From contig DASYMJ010000134.1 in assembly GCA_036009105.1 (NCBI GenBank), forward strand, positions 1 to 40,375: a stretch of DNA of 40,375 bases, written 5' to 3'. Within the stretch, counting starts at the first letter, position 1; each line of letters opens with the position of its first letter. This DNA comes from JAFAVZ01 sp036009105. Lineage in GTDB: Bacteria; Acidobacteriota; Thermoanaerobaculia; Gp7-AA8. Made by a program: the position numbers and the translations under genes. Shown piece by piece: positions 22,887 to 30,597 of this stretch. The notes below the pieces were generated by a model. The model saw only the letters and a list, made by a program, of their open reading frames with translations, ran no database searches and had not been told where the DNA came from.

Positions 22887-23612
22887 GTGATCCGCGACGC
22901 GCTCGGCCGCACGTTCTCCTTCCCCTCGCCACCGCGGCGCGTCGTCTCGCTCGTCCCGTCGCTCACCGAAACTCTCTTCGACCTGGGCGCCGGCAACAGC
23001 GTCGTCGCCATCACCGACTTTTGCATTTTCCCCGAGAACCTGCCGCTGCCGCGCGTCGGCGGCACGAAGAACCCGAAAGTCGAGGCCATCCGCGCCCTCC
23101 GGCCCGACCTGGTGCACATGAACCTGGAGGAAAACCTCCGCCGCCACGCGGACGACATTGCCGCCTTCGCGCCGGTCTTCGTCACCGAGCCGAAGAGCGT
23201 CGATGACGTCGAGCAGCTGATCCTCGACCTCGGCGCGATCCATCATCGCCATCCGGCGCCGCTCGTCGAACAGTTGAGCGAGGCGCGCGCCGCCCTGCAC
23301 AAACGCCCGTTCACCTTCGCCGTGCCGATCTGGAAGAAGCCGTGGATGTGGTGCGGCGGCGATACCTACGTCTCCCGCCTCGTCGAAGAGGCCGGCGGCA
23401 CGAACGTGCTGGGCGAACATCAGCGCTATCCGCGGCTCGAGCCGGAGGCCGTGCAGGCGGACATCATCTTCCTGCCCGATGAGCCGTACCTCTTCACGCA
23501 AGAAGATGCGAAGGAGCTCCCGAACGCGATCGGCCCGTTCCCCGGCCACCTCTTCACGTGGCACGGCTCGCGGACGATCCTCGGCCTGCGGTTTCTGCGC
23601 GAGGTTACGTAG
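22887..23612 (+). CDS. BtuF/FhuD-type helical-backbone metal-chelate-binding protein without signal peptide, 241 aa
   Basis: The domain of B12 and iron-chelate receptors is recognised from RRVVSLVPSLTETLFDLGAG, TKNPKVEAIRALRPDLVHMN, the long helix ending in ARAALHKR, and DTYVSRLVEEAGGTNVLG. Periplasmic members start with a signal peptide or lipobox; this one starts directly with VIRDALGRTFSFPSPPRR, so it may be cytoplasmic. No permease or ATPase gene is adjacent. The GTG at 22887 follows a TACACT six bases upstream and no ribosome binding site, as in a leaderless gene. Only seven bases separate this start from that of the divergent glycosyltransferase. The stop overlaps the convergent hydrolase gene by eight bases. 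Confidence 0.75.
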   Translation: MIRDALGRTFSFPSPPRRVVSLVPSLTETLFDLGAGNSVVAITDFCIFPENLPLPRVGGTKNPKVEAIRALRPDLVHMNLEENLRRHADDIAAFAPVFVTEPKSVDDVEQLILDLGAIHHRHPAPLVEQLSEARAALHKRPFTFAVPIWKKPWMWCGGDTYVSRLVEEAGGTNVLGEHQRYPRLEPEAVQADIIFLPDEPYLFTQEDAKELPNAIGPFPGHLFTWHGSRTILGLRFLREVT

Positions 23613-24240
23613 CGAGGATCTCTTCGCCCCAGCTGCGCATCGTCTCCTCCACCGCTTCCAGCTGCTTGGAGAAGAAGTGGTCCGCGCCGGTGACGATCAC
23701 GCTCTGCGCGTTGCGCACCTGCTGGGCGAGCTTCTCGAGCTTGTTCACGTCGCCGTATTCGTCCTGCGTGCCGTGCAGGAAGAGCATCGGCTTCTCGCAG
23801 TGGCGGAGGTAACCGAGGTCGTACTTGTTGATCGGCGCGCCGATGAGGAACACGGCGAAGATCTGGGCGTCCTCGCAGGCCACCCGGCTGGCCACCCACG
23901 ACCCGAAGGAGAAGCCGCCGGCGATCACCGGCTTGCCGGGATGCTTCCGCCTGGCCCAGGCGATCGCGGCCTGCACATCGGCCTGCTCCCCTTCCCCGCT
24001 GTCGAACGCGCCGGAGCTGCCGCCCACGCCGCGGAAGTTGAAGCGCAGCGTGGCGACGTTCGCCGCCTCCAGCCCGCGCGCCGCGCGGAACACGACCTTG
24101 TTGTGCAGCGTCCCGCCGCCGGTGGGCAAGGGATGGGTGACCACCGCGATGGCAGCCGGATCCTGCAGCTCGCGGTAGAGCGCTTCGAGGCGGCCGGAGG
24201 GGCCGTAGAGGTCGACGTGGCGTAGTGGTTTCGGGTTCAC
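23605..24240 (-). CDS. Alpha/beta hydrolase (COG2945-like), 211 aa
   Basis: The serine-hydrolase triad can be placed: nucleophile elbow GFSFGS (Ser111), an Asp in HGTQDEYGD (Asp160 or Asp164) and His188 in TGADHFF. The N-terminal HPLPTGGGTLHNKVV and RFNFRGVGGSSGAFD segments are typical of this family of small bacterial hydrolases, often listed as dienelactone-hydrolase-like. The substrate is unknown. The GTG start overlaps the stop of the Rieske gene (GTGA), so the pair is translationally coupled. No ester- or aromatic-degradation genes are nearby. Confidence 0.88.
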   Translation of the reverse strand: MNPKPLRHVDLYGPSGRLEALYRELQDPAAIAVVTHPLPTGGGTLHNKVVFRAARGLEAANVATLRFNFRGVGGSSGAFDSGEGEQADVQAAIAWARRKHPGKPVIAGGFSFGSWVASRVACEDAQIFAVFLIGAPINKYDLGYLRHCEKPMLFLHGTQDEYGDVNKLEKLAQQVRNAQSVIVTGADHFFSKQLEAVEETMRSWGEEILAT

Positions 24241-24572
24241 AGCAGATCCGAGGTCGCGGGCACGGGGGAGAGCTTGACGAGGAGGCGGTCGCCGTCGAGG
24301 CGCACTTCATGAGTGGTGATGCTGATGTCGGGATTGCCGGCGCAGAGGCCGGTCGCGACGTCGAAGCCCCAGAGGTGCCAGGGGCAGACGATCTCGTCGC
24401 CGATGACGTCCCCTTCGCCCAGGGGGCCGCCCCGATGGGGGCAGGCGTCGTCGCTGGCGAAGAAGCCTTTGGTGGTGTGGTAGACGGCGATGCGGCGGTC
24501 GCCGGCCGCGAAGGTGCGGGCGCGGCCGAGAGGGACCTCCGTCACGCTCGCGATCTCGATGAAGTCACTCAC
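24237..24572 (-). CDS. Rieske [2Fe-2S] ferredoxin-like protein, 111 aa
   Basis: A small soluble electron carrier or NirD-like subunit. Both halves of the cluster site are complete: CPHRGG (Cys44, His46) and CPWHLW (Cys63, His66). The surrounding strands (FFASDDACPH; GDEIVCPWHLWGFDVATG) are typical. It lacks a membrane anchor or an oxygenase domain. The start is GTG at 24572; a hexamer TACCCT lies eight bases upstream and there is no Shine-Dalgarno sequence, so it may be leaderless. It is coupled to the downstream alpha/beta hydrolase. Confidence 0.9.
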   Translation of the reverse strand: MSDFIEIASVTEVPLGRARTFAAGDRRIAVYHTTKGFFASDDACPHRGGPLGEGDVIGDEIVCPWHLWGFDVATGLCAGNPDISITTHEVRLDGDRLLVKLSPVPATSDLL

Positions 24573-24580
24573 AGGCGCGC

Positions 24581-24586
24581 AGGGTA
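24581..24586 (-). promoter_or_regulatory. -10-like hexamer of the Rieske gene (leaderless candidate)
   Basis: On the minus strand TACCCT is followed by eight bases and then the GTG start. No Shine-Dalgarno sequence or clear -35 box is present. The preceding TGC gives TGCTACCCT, close to an extended -10 (TGN-TATAAT). Confidence 0.35.
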
Positions 24587-24593
24587 GCACGGC

Positions 24594-25718
24594 CTACGCC
24601 AGCGAAACGGGCCGCGGAATCCCGCTCCGTCCGACCTGCGCATCGCCATCCCAGACGCCCGGGATTTCCGTGGCGCATTGAGGGCATTTGCCGTCCACGA
24701 GGTGGTAGGACGTCACCCGGAAACCGGCCCGGCCGATGACGAGCGCATCGCACTTCGGGCAGTGCGTTCCTTCCAGCTCGCCGAACGCGCCGGGGATGTT
24801 GCCCGGGTAGATGTAGCGCAGGCCGGCACGCTTGCCGATCTCGTAGGCGCGGAGCAGCGTGCGGACGGGCGTGTTGCCGTTGCCCGTCATCTTGTAGTCC
24901 TCGTGGAAGGCCGTGATGTGCCACGGGATGTCCGGATCGACGCCGGCCAGGAACTCGGCGATCCGGGTCAGCTCTTCTTCCGAATCGTTGAAGCCGGGCA
25001 CCACCAGCGTCACGATCTCCAGCCAGATGCCGCGCTGCTTGAGGCCGCGGATCGTGTCCAGCACCGGCTGCAATGTGCCGCCCAGGTCGCGGTAGTGGCG
25101 GTCGCTGAAGCCTTTCAGGTCGACTTTGTACAGATCGACATAAGGCGCGATGTAGTCGAGCACCTCGGGCGTCCCGTTGCCGTTCGAGACGTACGAGCAG
25201 ACCAGCCCTTCTTTCTTCGCCTCGCGGAAGATCTCCACCGCCCATTCGGAGGTGATGAGCGGCTCGTTGTACGTGGAGGTGATGACCTTCGCGCCATGGC
25301 GCTTGGCCAGGCGGATGAGGTCGGCCGGCTCGAGGTCCACCGGCGGCGCGCCGGCCACCGGATCGCGCAGCGCCTGCGAGGTCACCCAGTTCTGGCAGTA
25401 GCCGCAGTGGTAGTCGCAGCCGAGCATGCCGAAGGAGAGCGCGAGCGCGCCCGGATAGGCGTGGAAGAACGGCTTCTTCTCGATTGGATCGACCTGCAGC
25501 GCGGCGGCGTAGCCGCGCGGGACCTTCAGCACGCCGTCCTCGTTGTAGCGGACTTTGCAGATGCCCTTCAGGCCATTGAGGATCTTGCAGCGGTGGCCGC
25601 AGGAGAAGCAGCGCAGCGCCTTGTTTTCCAGCTTTTCGTAGAGCTCGCCTTCGACGGTGCGTCGCTCCAGGAGCTCGCCCAGGGGGCTTTGTTTTTGAGT
25701 GGCGGGCATTGCCAGCAT
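24594..25718 (-). CDS. AmmeMemoRadiSam-type radical SAM enzyme (PflA-like), 374 aa
   Basis: The radical SAM cluster motif is GCDYHCGYC (Cys101, 105 and 108, spacing C-x3-C-x2-C). An N-terminal Cys set (CFSCGHRCKI, then GICKVR) precedes it, as in the COG1180/AmrS family. A C-terminal zinc-ribbon-like pair follows (CPKC and CPQC). Internal segments STYNEPLITSEWAVE, VDLKGFSDRHYRDLGG and PWHITAFHEDYKM are family-typical. Partners named in this system, Memo and AMMECR1, are not in the window. The start ATG at 25718 overlaps the PAP2 stop in a TAATG junction and was therefore chosen over an ATG three codons later. The reaction it catalyses is not established. Confidence 0.9.
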   Translation of the reverse strand: MLAMPATQKQSPLGELLERRTVEGELYEKLENKALRCFSCGHRCKILNGLKGICKVRYNEDGVLKVPRGYAAALQVDPIEKKPFFHAYPGALALSFGMLGCDYHCGYCQNWVTSQALRDPVAGAPPVDLEPADLIRLAKRHGAKVITSTYNEPLITSEWAVEIFREAKKEGLVCSYVSNGNGTPEVLDYIAPYVDLYKVDLKGFSDRHYRDLGGTLQPVLDTIRGLKQRGIWLEIVTLVVPGFNDSEEELTRIAEFLAGVDPDIPWHITAFHEDYKMTGNGNTPVRTLLRAYEIGKRAGLRYIYPGNIPGAFGELEGTHCPKCDALVIGRAGFRVTSYHLVDGKCPQCATEIPGVWDGDAQVGRSGIPRPVSLA

Positions 25719-26707
25719 TAACGATTTTCGGGAGGGGGAAATGCCCATTTCCGCGCCCCGACATAGCAGAGTGCGGCGAGGGCGAAGCCGGCCAGGCCGT
25801 CGATCATGTAGTGCCAGCCGGTGATCATCGAGCCGAGGAAGATCACGAAGACGAAGATGCCGAAGACGATCTCGCCGTAGCGCCACAGGCGGCGGAACCA
25901 GAGGAAGGTGTAGCTGAGAAACGCCACGTGCAGGCTGGGGAAGGCCGCGACGCCGTACACGATCACGATCGGCTCGTCCCGCCCTCCCGCCGCCAGCCGC
26001 ATCATCGCCTGGTAATTGCGCATCAGCACGATCTGGTAGTACTGGGTGGTGGGAAAGAGACGGGAGTACTCGAACCAGACGTCGGGGAAGTGATACACCG
26101 GGCCGATGGACGGCAGCGCCATGTACAGCCACGCGCCGGCGATCCACATCGCCGTGTTGCCGTTGGCGAAGCCGGCCCGCAGGCGCCGCTCCGGCGCCGA
26201 CAGGAAGTACGAGAAGGCGATGAGGACGGCGGCGATGAAGATGTTCGCGTACGACCAGTCGAAGGCGCGGAGGATCGGCCGGAAGAGGGTGAGCAGGAAG
26301 ATGGTCGGCGAGTGGCCGAAGAAGAGGAACTGGTCGAGGTTCCACAGCTCGGCGTCGAACAGGCGCGGATGGAACACCGGCACGGTCAGCTTGATCCAGC
26401 CGTAGGTATGGATCATGACGATGGTGAAGAGGAAAAGGCGCAGCGTATCGGTCAGCCAGCCGACGGTGCGGATGCGGCGCAGGTAGTCGCGCCAGCCGCC
26501 GCGCGCCGCGGCCACGCCCAGGCGGATCGCCACGCCGAGAAGGACCTGCCCGGCGATTGCGCCGGAGGCCTTGGCGGATTGCATCATGGTCGGCAGCACG
26601 CCGAAGCCGCGCGGCAGGCAAAGGGCCCAGATGACGGCGAGGTTGACGAGTGTGAAGAGCTCGAAGAAGTACGGCCGTTTGTAGATGCTCTCCTCGTCTA
26701 CCGCCAC
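25718..26707 (-). CDS. PAP2-superfamily membrane phosphatase/transferase (Aur1/inositolphosphotransferase-like), 329 aa
   Basis: A multi-span protein with about seven hydrophobic segments. The C-terminal active-site motifs are AAFPSLHVAF (P-S-x-H) and SMITGWHYMIDGLAG (His plus Asp), as in PAP2_3 enzymes that move phospho-head groups between lipids or remove phosphate from them. The N-terminal 120 residues are membrane segments without a known motif. The start is GTG at 26707, with GAGGA seven bases before it. It lies ten bases after the cax stop and is coupled by TAATG to the radical SAM gene, so the three genes form one operon. Confidence 0.82.
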   Translation of the reverse strand: MAVDEESIYKRPYFFELFTLVNLAVIWALCLPRGFGVLPTMMQSAKASGAIAGQVLLGVAIRLGVAAARGGWRDYLRRIRTVGWLTDTLRLFLFTIVMIHTYGWIKLTVPVFHPRLFDAELWNLDQFLFFGHSPTIFLLTLFRPILRAFDWSYANIFIAAVLIAFSYFLSAPERRLRAGFANGNTAMWIAGAWLYMALPSIGPVYHFPDVWFEYSRLFPTTQYYQIVLMRNYQAMMRLAAGGRDEPIVIVYGVAAFPSLHVAFLSYTFLWFRRLWRYGEIVFGIFVFVIFLGSMITGWHYMIDGLAGFALAALCYVGARKWAFPPPENR

Positions 26708-26717
26708 CGCGTGATCC

Positions 26718-27806
26718 TCAGTGCGCCGGCGCCGGCGCGCCCTCGCCGGGCAGGAAGTAGAGCGCCACGGCGATGATCGCGTAGACGGCCAGCAGCTGGA
26801 TGCCCTCGTACCAGTTCGTCTCGCCGTCCATCACCAGGTAGGCGAAGATCGCCACCCCCAGCCCCACCGCGAGCAGCTCGAACGGCGTGAAGAGGATGTC
26901 CAGCGGATGGCCGAGCGGATAGGAGAGGAAGACCAGCAGCGGCGTCACGAACAGGGCGATCTGCACGCTCGACTGCATGGAGATGTTCAGCGCCGTGTCC
27001 ATCTGGTTGCGCATGGCCAGCATCACGGCCGTCGAATGCTCGGCCGCGTTGCCCACCACCGCCAGCACGATGAAGCCGAGGAACACCTGGTTCAGGCCCC
27101 ACGCCGCCCCCGCCTGCCCCACCGCATGCACCAGCCCCTCGGCCACCACTCCCATCAACACGCTGGAGAACAGCAGCAGGCCGATCGCCCTCTTCATGCT
27201 CCACACCTCGTCCGGCGCCGCGTGCTCGGCGGCGGTGGCGGAGAGCCGTTCCTTGTGCGTCCGGAAGGAGAACCAGAGGCCGCAGGCGTAGCTGATGATG
27301 AGGATGACGGCGGTGCCGATGGAGACCTGGTGAATCAGCTCCGGATGGTGCGCCTGCACCGCGGAGCGGAAGAAGAGCGCCGGGACGAGCATCGCCGCGG
27401 CGGCCAGGATCAGCTGCCCGGCCTGCGACTCCGCGGCGAGGGCATTGAACTTCTGCGTTTCCCGCTTCCAGCCGCCGAAGAGCATGGACAGGCCGGCCAC
27501 GAAGAGGAGGTTGCCGAGGATGGAGCCGCTGAGCGAGGCGCGGACCACGTCCGGCAGGCCGGCCCGGATGGCCAGGATGGCGATCACCATCTCCGCGAAG
27601 TTGCCGAACGTGGCGTTGAAAAGCGCGCCGTAGGTGGGGCCCATGCGGTGGGCGAGCTGCTCGGTGCTGACGCCGATCCACGCCGCGAGCGGCAGCACGG
27701 CGATGCACGACATGACGAACTGCAGGACCAGGCCCGTGTCCATGAACTGCAAGGCGATCGAGACCGGAATCGTCGCGTAGAGCACCCATTGGGCTATCCG
27801 TTTCAT
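26718..27806 (-). CDS. cax: Ca2+/H+ antiporter (CaCA superfamily, Cax type), 362 aa
   Basis: It exports calcium in exchange for protons across the inner membrane. Both ion-binding repeats are clear: GNFAEMVIAILAIRAG (about residues 68-83) and GNAAEHSTAVMLAMRN (about 251-266). SGSILGNLLFVAGLSMLFGG and SMQSSVQIALFVTPLLVFLS complete the two alpha-repeats. About eleven hydrophobic segments are seen. It lies divergently to the enoyl-CoA isomerase-like gene, 33 bases apart. It is followed by PAP2 and radical SAM genes, with no obvious functional link. Confidence 0.92.
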   Translation of the reverse strand: MKRIAQWVLYATIPVSIALQFMDTGLVLQFVMSCIAVLPLAAWIGVSTEQLAHRMGPTYGALFNATFGNFAEMVIAILAIRAGLPDVVRASLSGSILGNLLFVAGLSMLFGGWKRETQKFNALAAESQAGQLILAAAAMLVPALFFRSAVQAHHPELIHQVSIGTAVILIISYACGLWFSFRTHKERLSATAAEHAAPDEVWSMKRAIGLLLFSSVLMGVVAEGLVHAVGQAGAAWGLNQVFLGFIVLAVVGNAAEHSTAVMLAMRNQMDTALNISMQSSVQIALFVTPLLVFLSYPLGHPLDILFTPFELLAVGLGVAIFAYLVMDGETNWYEGIQLLAVYAIIAVALYFLPGEGAPAPAH

Positions 27807-27823
27807 GCGGCGAAGAGTCTACC

Positions 27824-27829
27824 TATAAA
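27824..27829 (+). promoter_or_regulatory. -10-like hexamer of the enoyl-CoA isomerase-like gene (leaderless candidate)
   Basis: TATAAA stands ten bases before the ATG at 27840, with CTCCGGCGCC between and no ribosome binding site. This is the same geometry as at tldD. The TTTCAT at 27801, 17 bases further upstream, is a poor -35. Confidence 0.5.
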
Positions 27830-27839
27830 CTCCGGCGCC

Positions 27840-28619
27840 ATGTCGTCCATCAACAGCGAGACGCGAGAGCGCGTCACGACCATCACCCTCAACCGTCCGG
27901 AGAAGCTGAATGCCTTCGGCGGCACCATGCGCGAGGAGCTCCTCGCCGCGTTGCGCGCGGCGGAAGCGGACCCGGCCACGCGCGCGATCGTGATCACCGG
28001 CGCCGGCCGCGCGTTCTGCGCCGGCGGCGACGTCGATTTCATGAGCGGCCTGCAGCAGGCGGGCGACGTGGAGCGCTTCCGCACGCTGCTCGACGCCGGG
28101 CGGGACATCGTGACCACCATCGTGGAGATGCCGAAGCCGGTCATCGCCGCGGTGAACGGCGTCGCGGCCGGCGCGGGCTGCAACCTGGCCCTGGCCTGCG
28201 ACTACCGCATCGCCGCGGAGTCGGCCAGGCTGGGCGAGACGTTCGTGCGCATCGGCCTGCATCCCGACTGGGGCGGCACCTGGCTCCTGCCGCGCCTGGT
28301 GGGCCGGGGCCGCGCCTTCGAGCTGATGGCGACCGGCCGCATCGTCGATGCGGCCGAGGCGCTGAGCATGGGGATGGTAGATCGGGTGGTGGCGGACCTC
28401 GCCGCCGAAACGGAGAAGCTGGCAAGAGCGATTGCCGCCGGCCCGCCGGGCCCGATCGCGGACCTCAAGCGCGCCCTGCGCGCCTCGGAGCGGAACGACA
28501 TCCGCGCGCAGCTGGACCTAGAGGCCGAGCACCAGCTGCGCGCGTTCCGTTCCCGCGATGCGGCCGAGGGGATGGCCGCATTCTTTGGGAAGAGGAGTGC
28601 GGAGTTCAGAGGAGACTAG
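27840..28619 (+). CDS. Enoyl-CoA hydratase/isomerase family protein, PaaG-like, 259 aa
   Basis: A crotonase-fold protein. The oxyanion-hole segments are complete (GRAFCAGGDVDFM; GVAAGAGCNLALACDYRIA). The two catalytic glutamates of classical hydratases are absent: the positions read Asn (GAGCN) and Phe (LGETF). Instead the segment IGLHPDWGGTWLLPRLVG carries the Asp seen in PaaG and related isomerases. An isomerase is therefore more likely than a hydratase. The acyl-CoA substrate is not known, and no other fatty-acid or aromatic catabolism gene is adjacent. Its start is leaderless-like, and its 3' end overlaps the candidate immunity gene on the other strand by four bases. Confidence 0.85.
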   Translation: MSSINSETRERVTTITLNRPEKLNAFGGTMREELLAALRAAEADPATRAIVITGAGRAFCAGGDVDFMSGLQQAGDVERFRTLLDAGRDIVTTIVEMPKPVIAAVNGVAAGAGCNLALACDYRIAAESARLGETFVRIGLHPDWGGTWLLPRLVGRGRAFELMATGRIVDAAEALSMGMVDRVVADLAAETEKLARAIAAGPPGPIADLKRALRASERNDIRAQLDLEAEHQLRAFRSRDAAEGMAAFFGKRSAEFRGD

Positions 28620-29014
28620 AGGCTCTCCCACCGAATGTACACGTCGCCGACGGGCGTCCGTAGTTGCTCGTCCACGGCGCGCAGCAGGTCTTCGGTGCTA
28701 TTCACCACGGGGAGATCGGCCCAGTCTCCAGCCCACCAGATCACCAGAGCACTACACCGACCCGTCATTTGACGCAGCACACTGCTGAGATGAGTGACGC
28801 TGAAATCACCACCATTCAAAACGACCTCGTGCGCCGCCTTGAAGAGATCGTCGATTGAAGCCCCATCGGTGAGATACGGCACCTCGGCAAGCTCCGGCCT
28901 GTCCAATAGAGCCTTCGATGCCGGGATCAACCACGGATCGCTCTCAATGGAACGAAGCCGCACGTCGTCGGCCACGGGCACGCTCCGCGGCACGCAGAGC
29001 ATGAACTGCGTCAT
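28616..29014 (-). CDS. Candidate immunity protein for the RHS toxin, 132 aa
   Basis: I recognise no family. The protein is soluble, acidic and has no signal peptide. It appears to be mixed alpha/beta, with segments such as IPASKALLDRPELAEVPY and ALVIWWAGDWADLPVV. Its start overlaps the stop of the RHS gene by four bases (ATGA), the usual place for an immunity gene directly behind a polymorphic toxin. Base composition is less GC-rich than in neighbouring genes, as in the RHS gene. The assignment as immunity rests on position only. Confidence 0.55.
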   Translation of the reverse strand: MTQFMLCVPRSVPVADDVRLRSIESDPWLIPASKALLDRPELAEVPYLTDGASIDDLFKAAHEVVLNGGDFSVTHLSSVLRQMTGRCSALVIWWAGDWADLPVVNSTEDLLRAVDEQLRTPVGDVYIRWESL

Positions 29015-30537
29015 GGCGTCACCGGTATTGCGGCAGCGTCACCCTTGTCCTGTCGGTTCTTTCTGGGCCGCAACTTGCCGTCCTTCACATTCTGATCGGC
29101 CTCATCGATGTCATCCGCCGTCGTGGGCCTGTCTTCGCGTGTCGTTCGAGTCTTGCCGTCACCAGTTTGCGTTTCCGGGTAGTGCGTGTGCGGCTGAGCG
29201 CCGTCATGCGGATGCGAATCGTGGATTTGCACCCAGCCTGTGCCGTCACTCGCGCCGGCCGCTGTCGGCACCAGGTTTACGTCTTTGCCGCCCGGGAGAA
29301 TAACGCCCGTCGGGGTCACGACATGCGGGCGGCTCATCCAGGCCGGCTTGAGCAGTGTCGAAGCTGCGACGGCTATCAGCTTGCCGAAAGCGATACTTGT
29401 GCTGGCAACGCCTACAGCTGAATCGCGATACGCAGAATTCGCGTTCATTTGCTGCACGTGGTAGAGCGCAAGCGACAAAGGCGCGACCGGGCTCACACCC
29501 GGCGCTGGTATTACCGCCTGGCGGCCGTCAGGATCTATGTGCAGGATCGGATTGTTTCGCGCGTAAACGTATCGGTTCCATGTCTGGGGTTCTTCCGCCG
29601 AGGAATCGCCGGGATCCACCGCCAAAAACCGTCCCCATCCGGCCCCGTAGTAGCGCGCGTGCAGGTAATCGAGCGGCGCGGAGCCGCCCGTCGGGTCGGC
29701 ATCACGCTCGTGGCCGGTGAATTTCAGGGGGGAGGCTTCCTGCGCCGTCCCCAGGGACCATTCCTCTCCGAAGGGCCAATAGGCGTGGTACGCCACCTTA
29801 CGTCCGGCACCGTCCGTGATCAGGCGGGGCGTGCCGAGGTGATCGAGGGTGTAATGCTCCACGGCGCCGGACGGCTTGAGAGCCGCCAGCAGAAGGCCGT
29901 CGCGGTAAACGTAATCGCGCTCCACGGACCAGGTCGCGCCGCTTTGTTTGAAATCGCGCAGCGCTCTGTTGTCCAGGCCCCGCAATGTCCAATGGGTGAT
30001 GCCGGTGGAGACATCGAAGGCGAAGAGACGTTCGTCGTCGGCCGTGTAGGCGTAGATGATGCGAGGCTGCATGTTTGCGCCGAGACGGACCGTGTTGGGC
30101 ATGCCGGCAGCGTCGTAGTCGTAATGCTGTGTGCCTGCGATGTCGACGTTGCCACTCGCGTCGTAGTGGAGCGCGTTCAGTTGATTCGTCAAGGTCGACG
30201 TGTCGAGCCCCACCGTCTGACCAAGTTTCGATGTGCTGATCAGATTGCCGTAAGCGTCGTAATCGAACGTTTGCGTCTGCAGGCTCGTCATGTCCGGGCC
30301 GCGCAGAGTGGCTTTCTCGAGCCGGCTCAGTTTGTCATAGGCATACGACTCGTTGCCGATTGCGTAGATGTTGCCGGCGCCGTCGTATTTGTATTCGCCG
30401 TTCGTCCAGGAGACCGGCCCGTTATCGGTGCGAGGCCTCAAATACTGCAGCGCAGCCACCGCCTGCGGTGTGGAGTCCGCAGCAAACGACGGAGGAGCAA
30501 GGACCAGAAAAAGGAGCGTGATGACGTAGCGGCGCAT
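29011..30537 (-). CDS. Short secreted RHS-repeat protein with polymorphic C-terminal toxin region, 508 aa
   Basis: A signal peptide (MRRYVITLLFLVLAPPSFA) is followed by a few YD/RHS repeats (YDGAGNIYAIGNESYAYDKL, YDAYGNLIS, YDASGNVD). The RHS-associated core is complete: LDHLGTPRLITD, YLHARYYGAGWGRFLAVDPG, WNRYVYARNNPI, HIDPDG. After the core, about 140 residues form the variable tip. It contains a hydrophobic helix (VGVASTSIAFGKLIAVAAST) and a His-rich patch (QIHDSHPHDGAQPHTHYPE) typical of a metal-dependent nuclease-like toxin, then a charged tail. I cannot name the toxin family. At 508 aa it is far shorter than classical RHS proteins and carries its own export signal. ATG 30537 was chosen for the signal peptide. 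Confidence 0.82.
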   Translation of the reverse strand: MRRYVITLLFLVLAPPSFAADSTPQAVAALQYLRPRTDNGPVSWTNGEYKYDGAGNIYAIGNESYAYDKLSRLEKATLRGPDMTSLQTQTFDYDAYGNLISTSKLGQTVGLDTSTLTNQLNALHYDASGNVDIAGTQHYDYDAAGMPNTVRLGANMQPRIIYAYTADDERLFAFDVSTGITHWTLRGLDNRALRDFKQSGATWSVERDYVYRDGLLLAALKPSGAVEHYTLDHLGTPRLITDGAGRKVAYHAYWPFGEEWSLGTAQEASPLKFTGHERDADPTGGSAPLDYLHARYYGAGWGRFLAVDPGDSSAEEPQTWNRYVYARNNPILHIDPDGRQAVIPAPGVSPVAPLSLALYHVQQMNANSAYRDSAVGVASTSIAFGKLIAVAASTLLKPAWMSRPHVVTPTGVILPGGKDVNLVPTAAGASDGTGWVQIHDSHPHDGAQPHTHYPETQTGDGKTRTTREDRPTTADDIDEADQNVKDGKLRPRKNRQDKGDAAAIPVTP

Positions 30538-30597
30538 CTTTGGACGTATGCGCCAAGTGTACGTCACCACGCGTCCATCACGGGAGGGCGATCCCTC

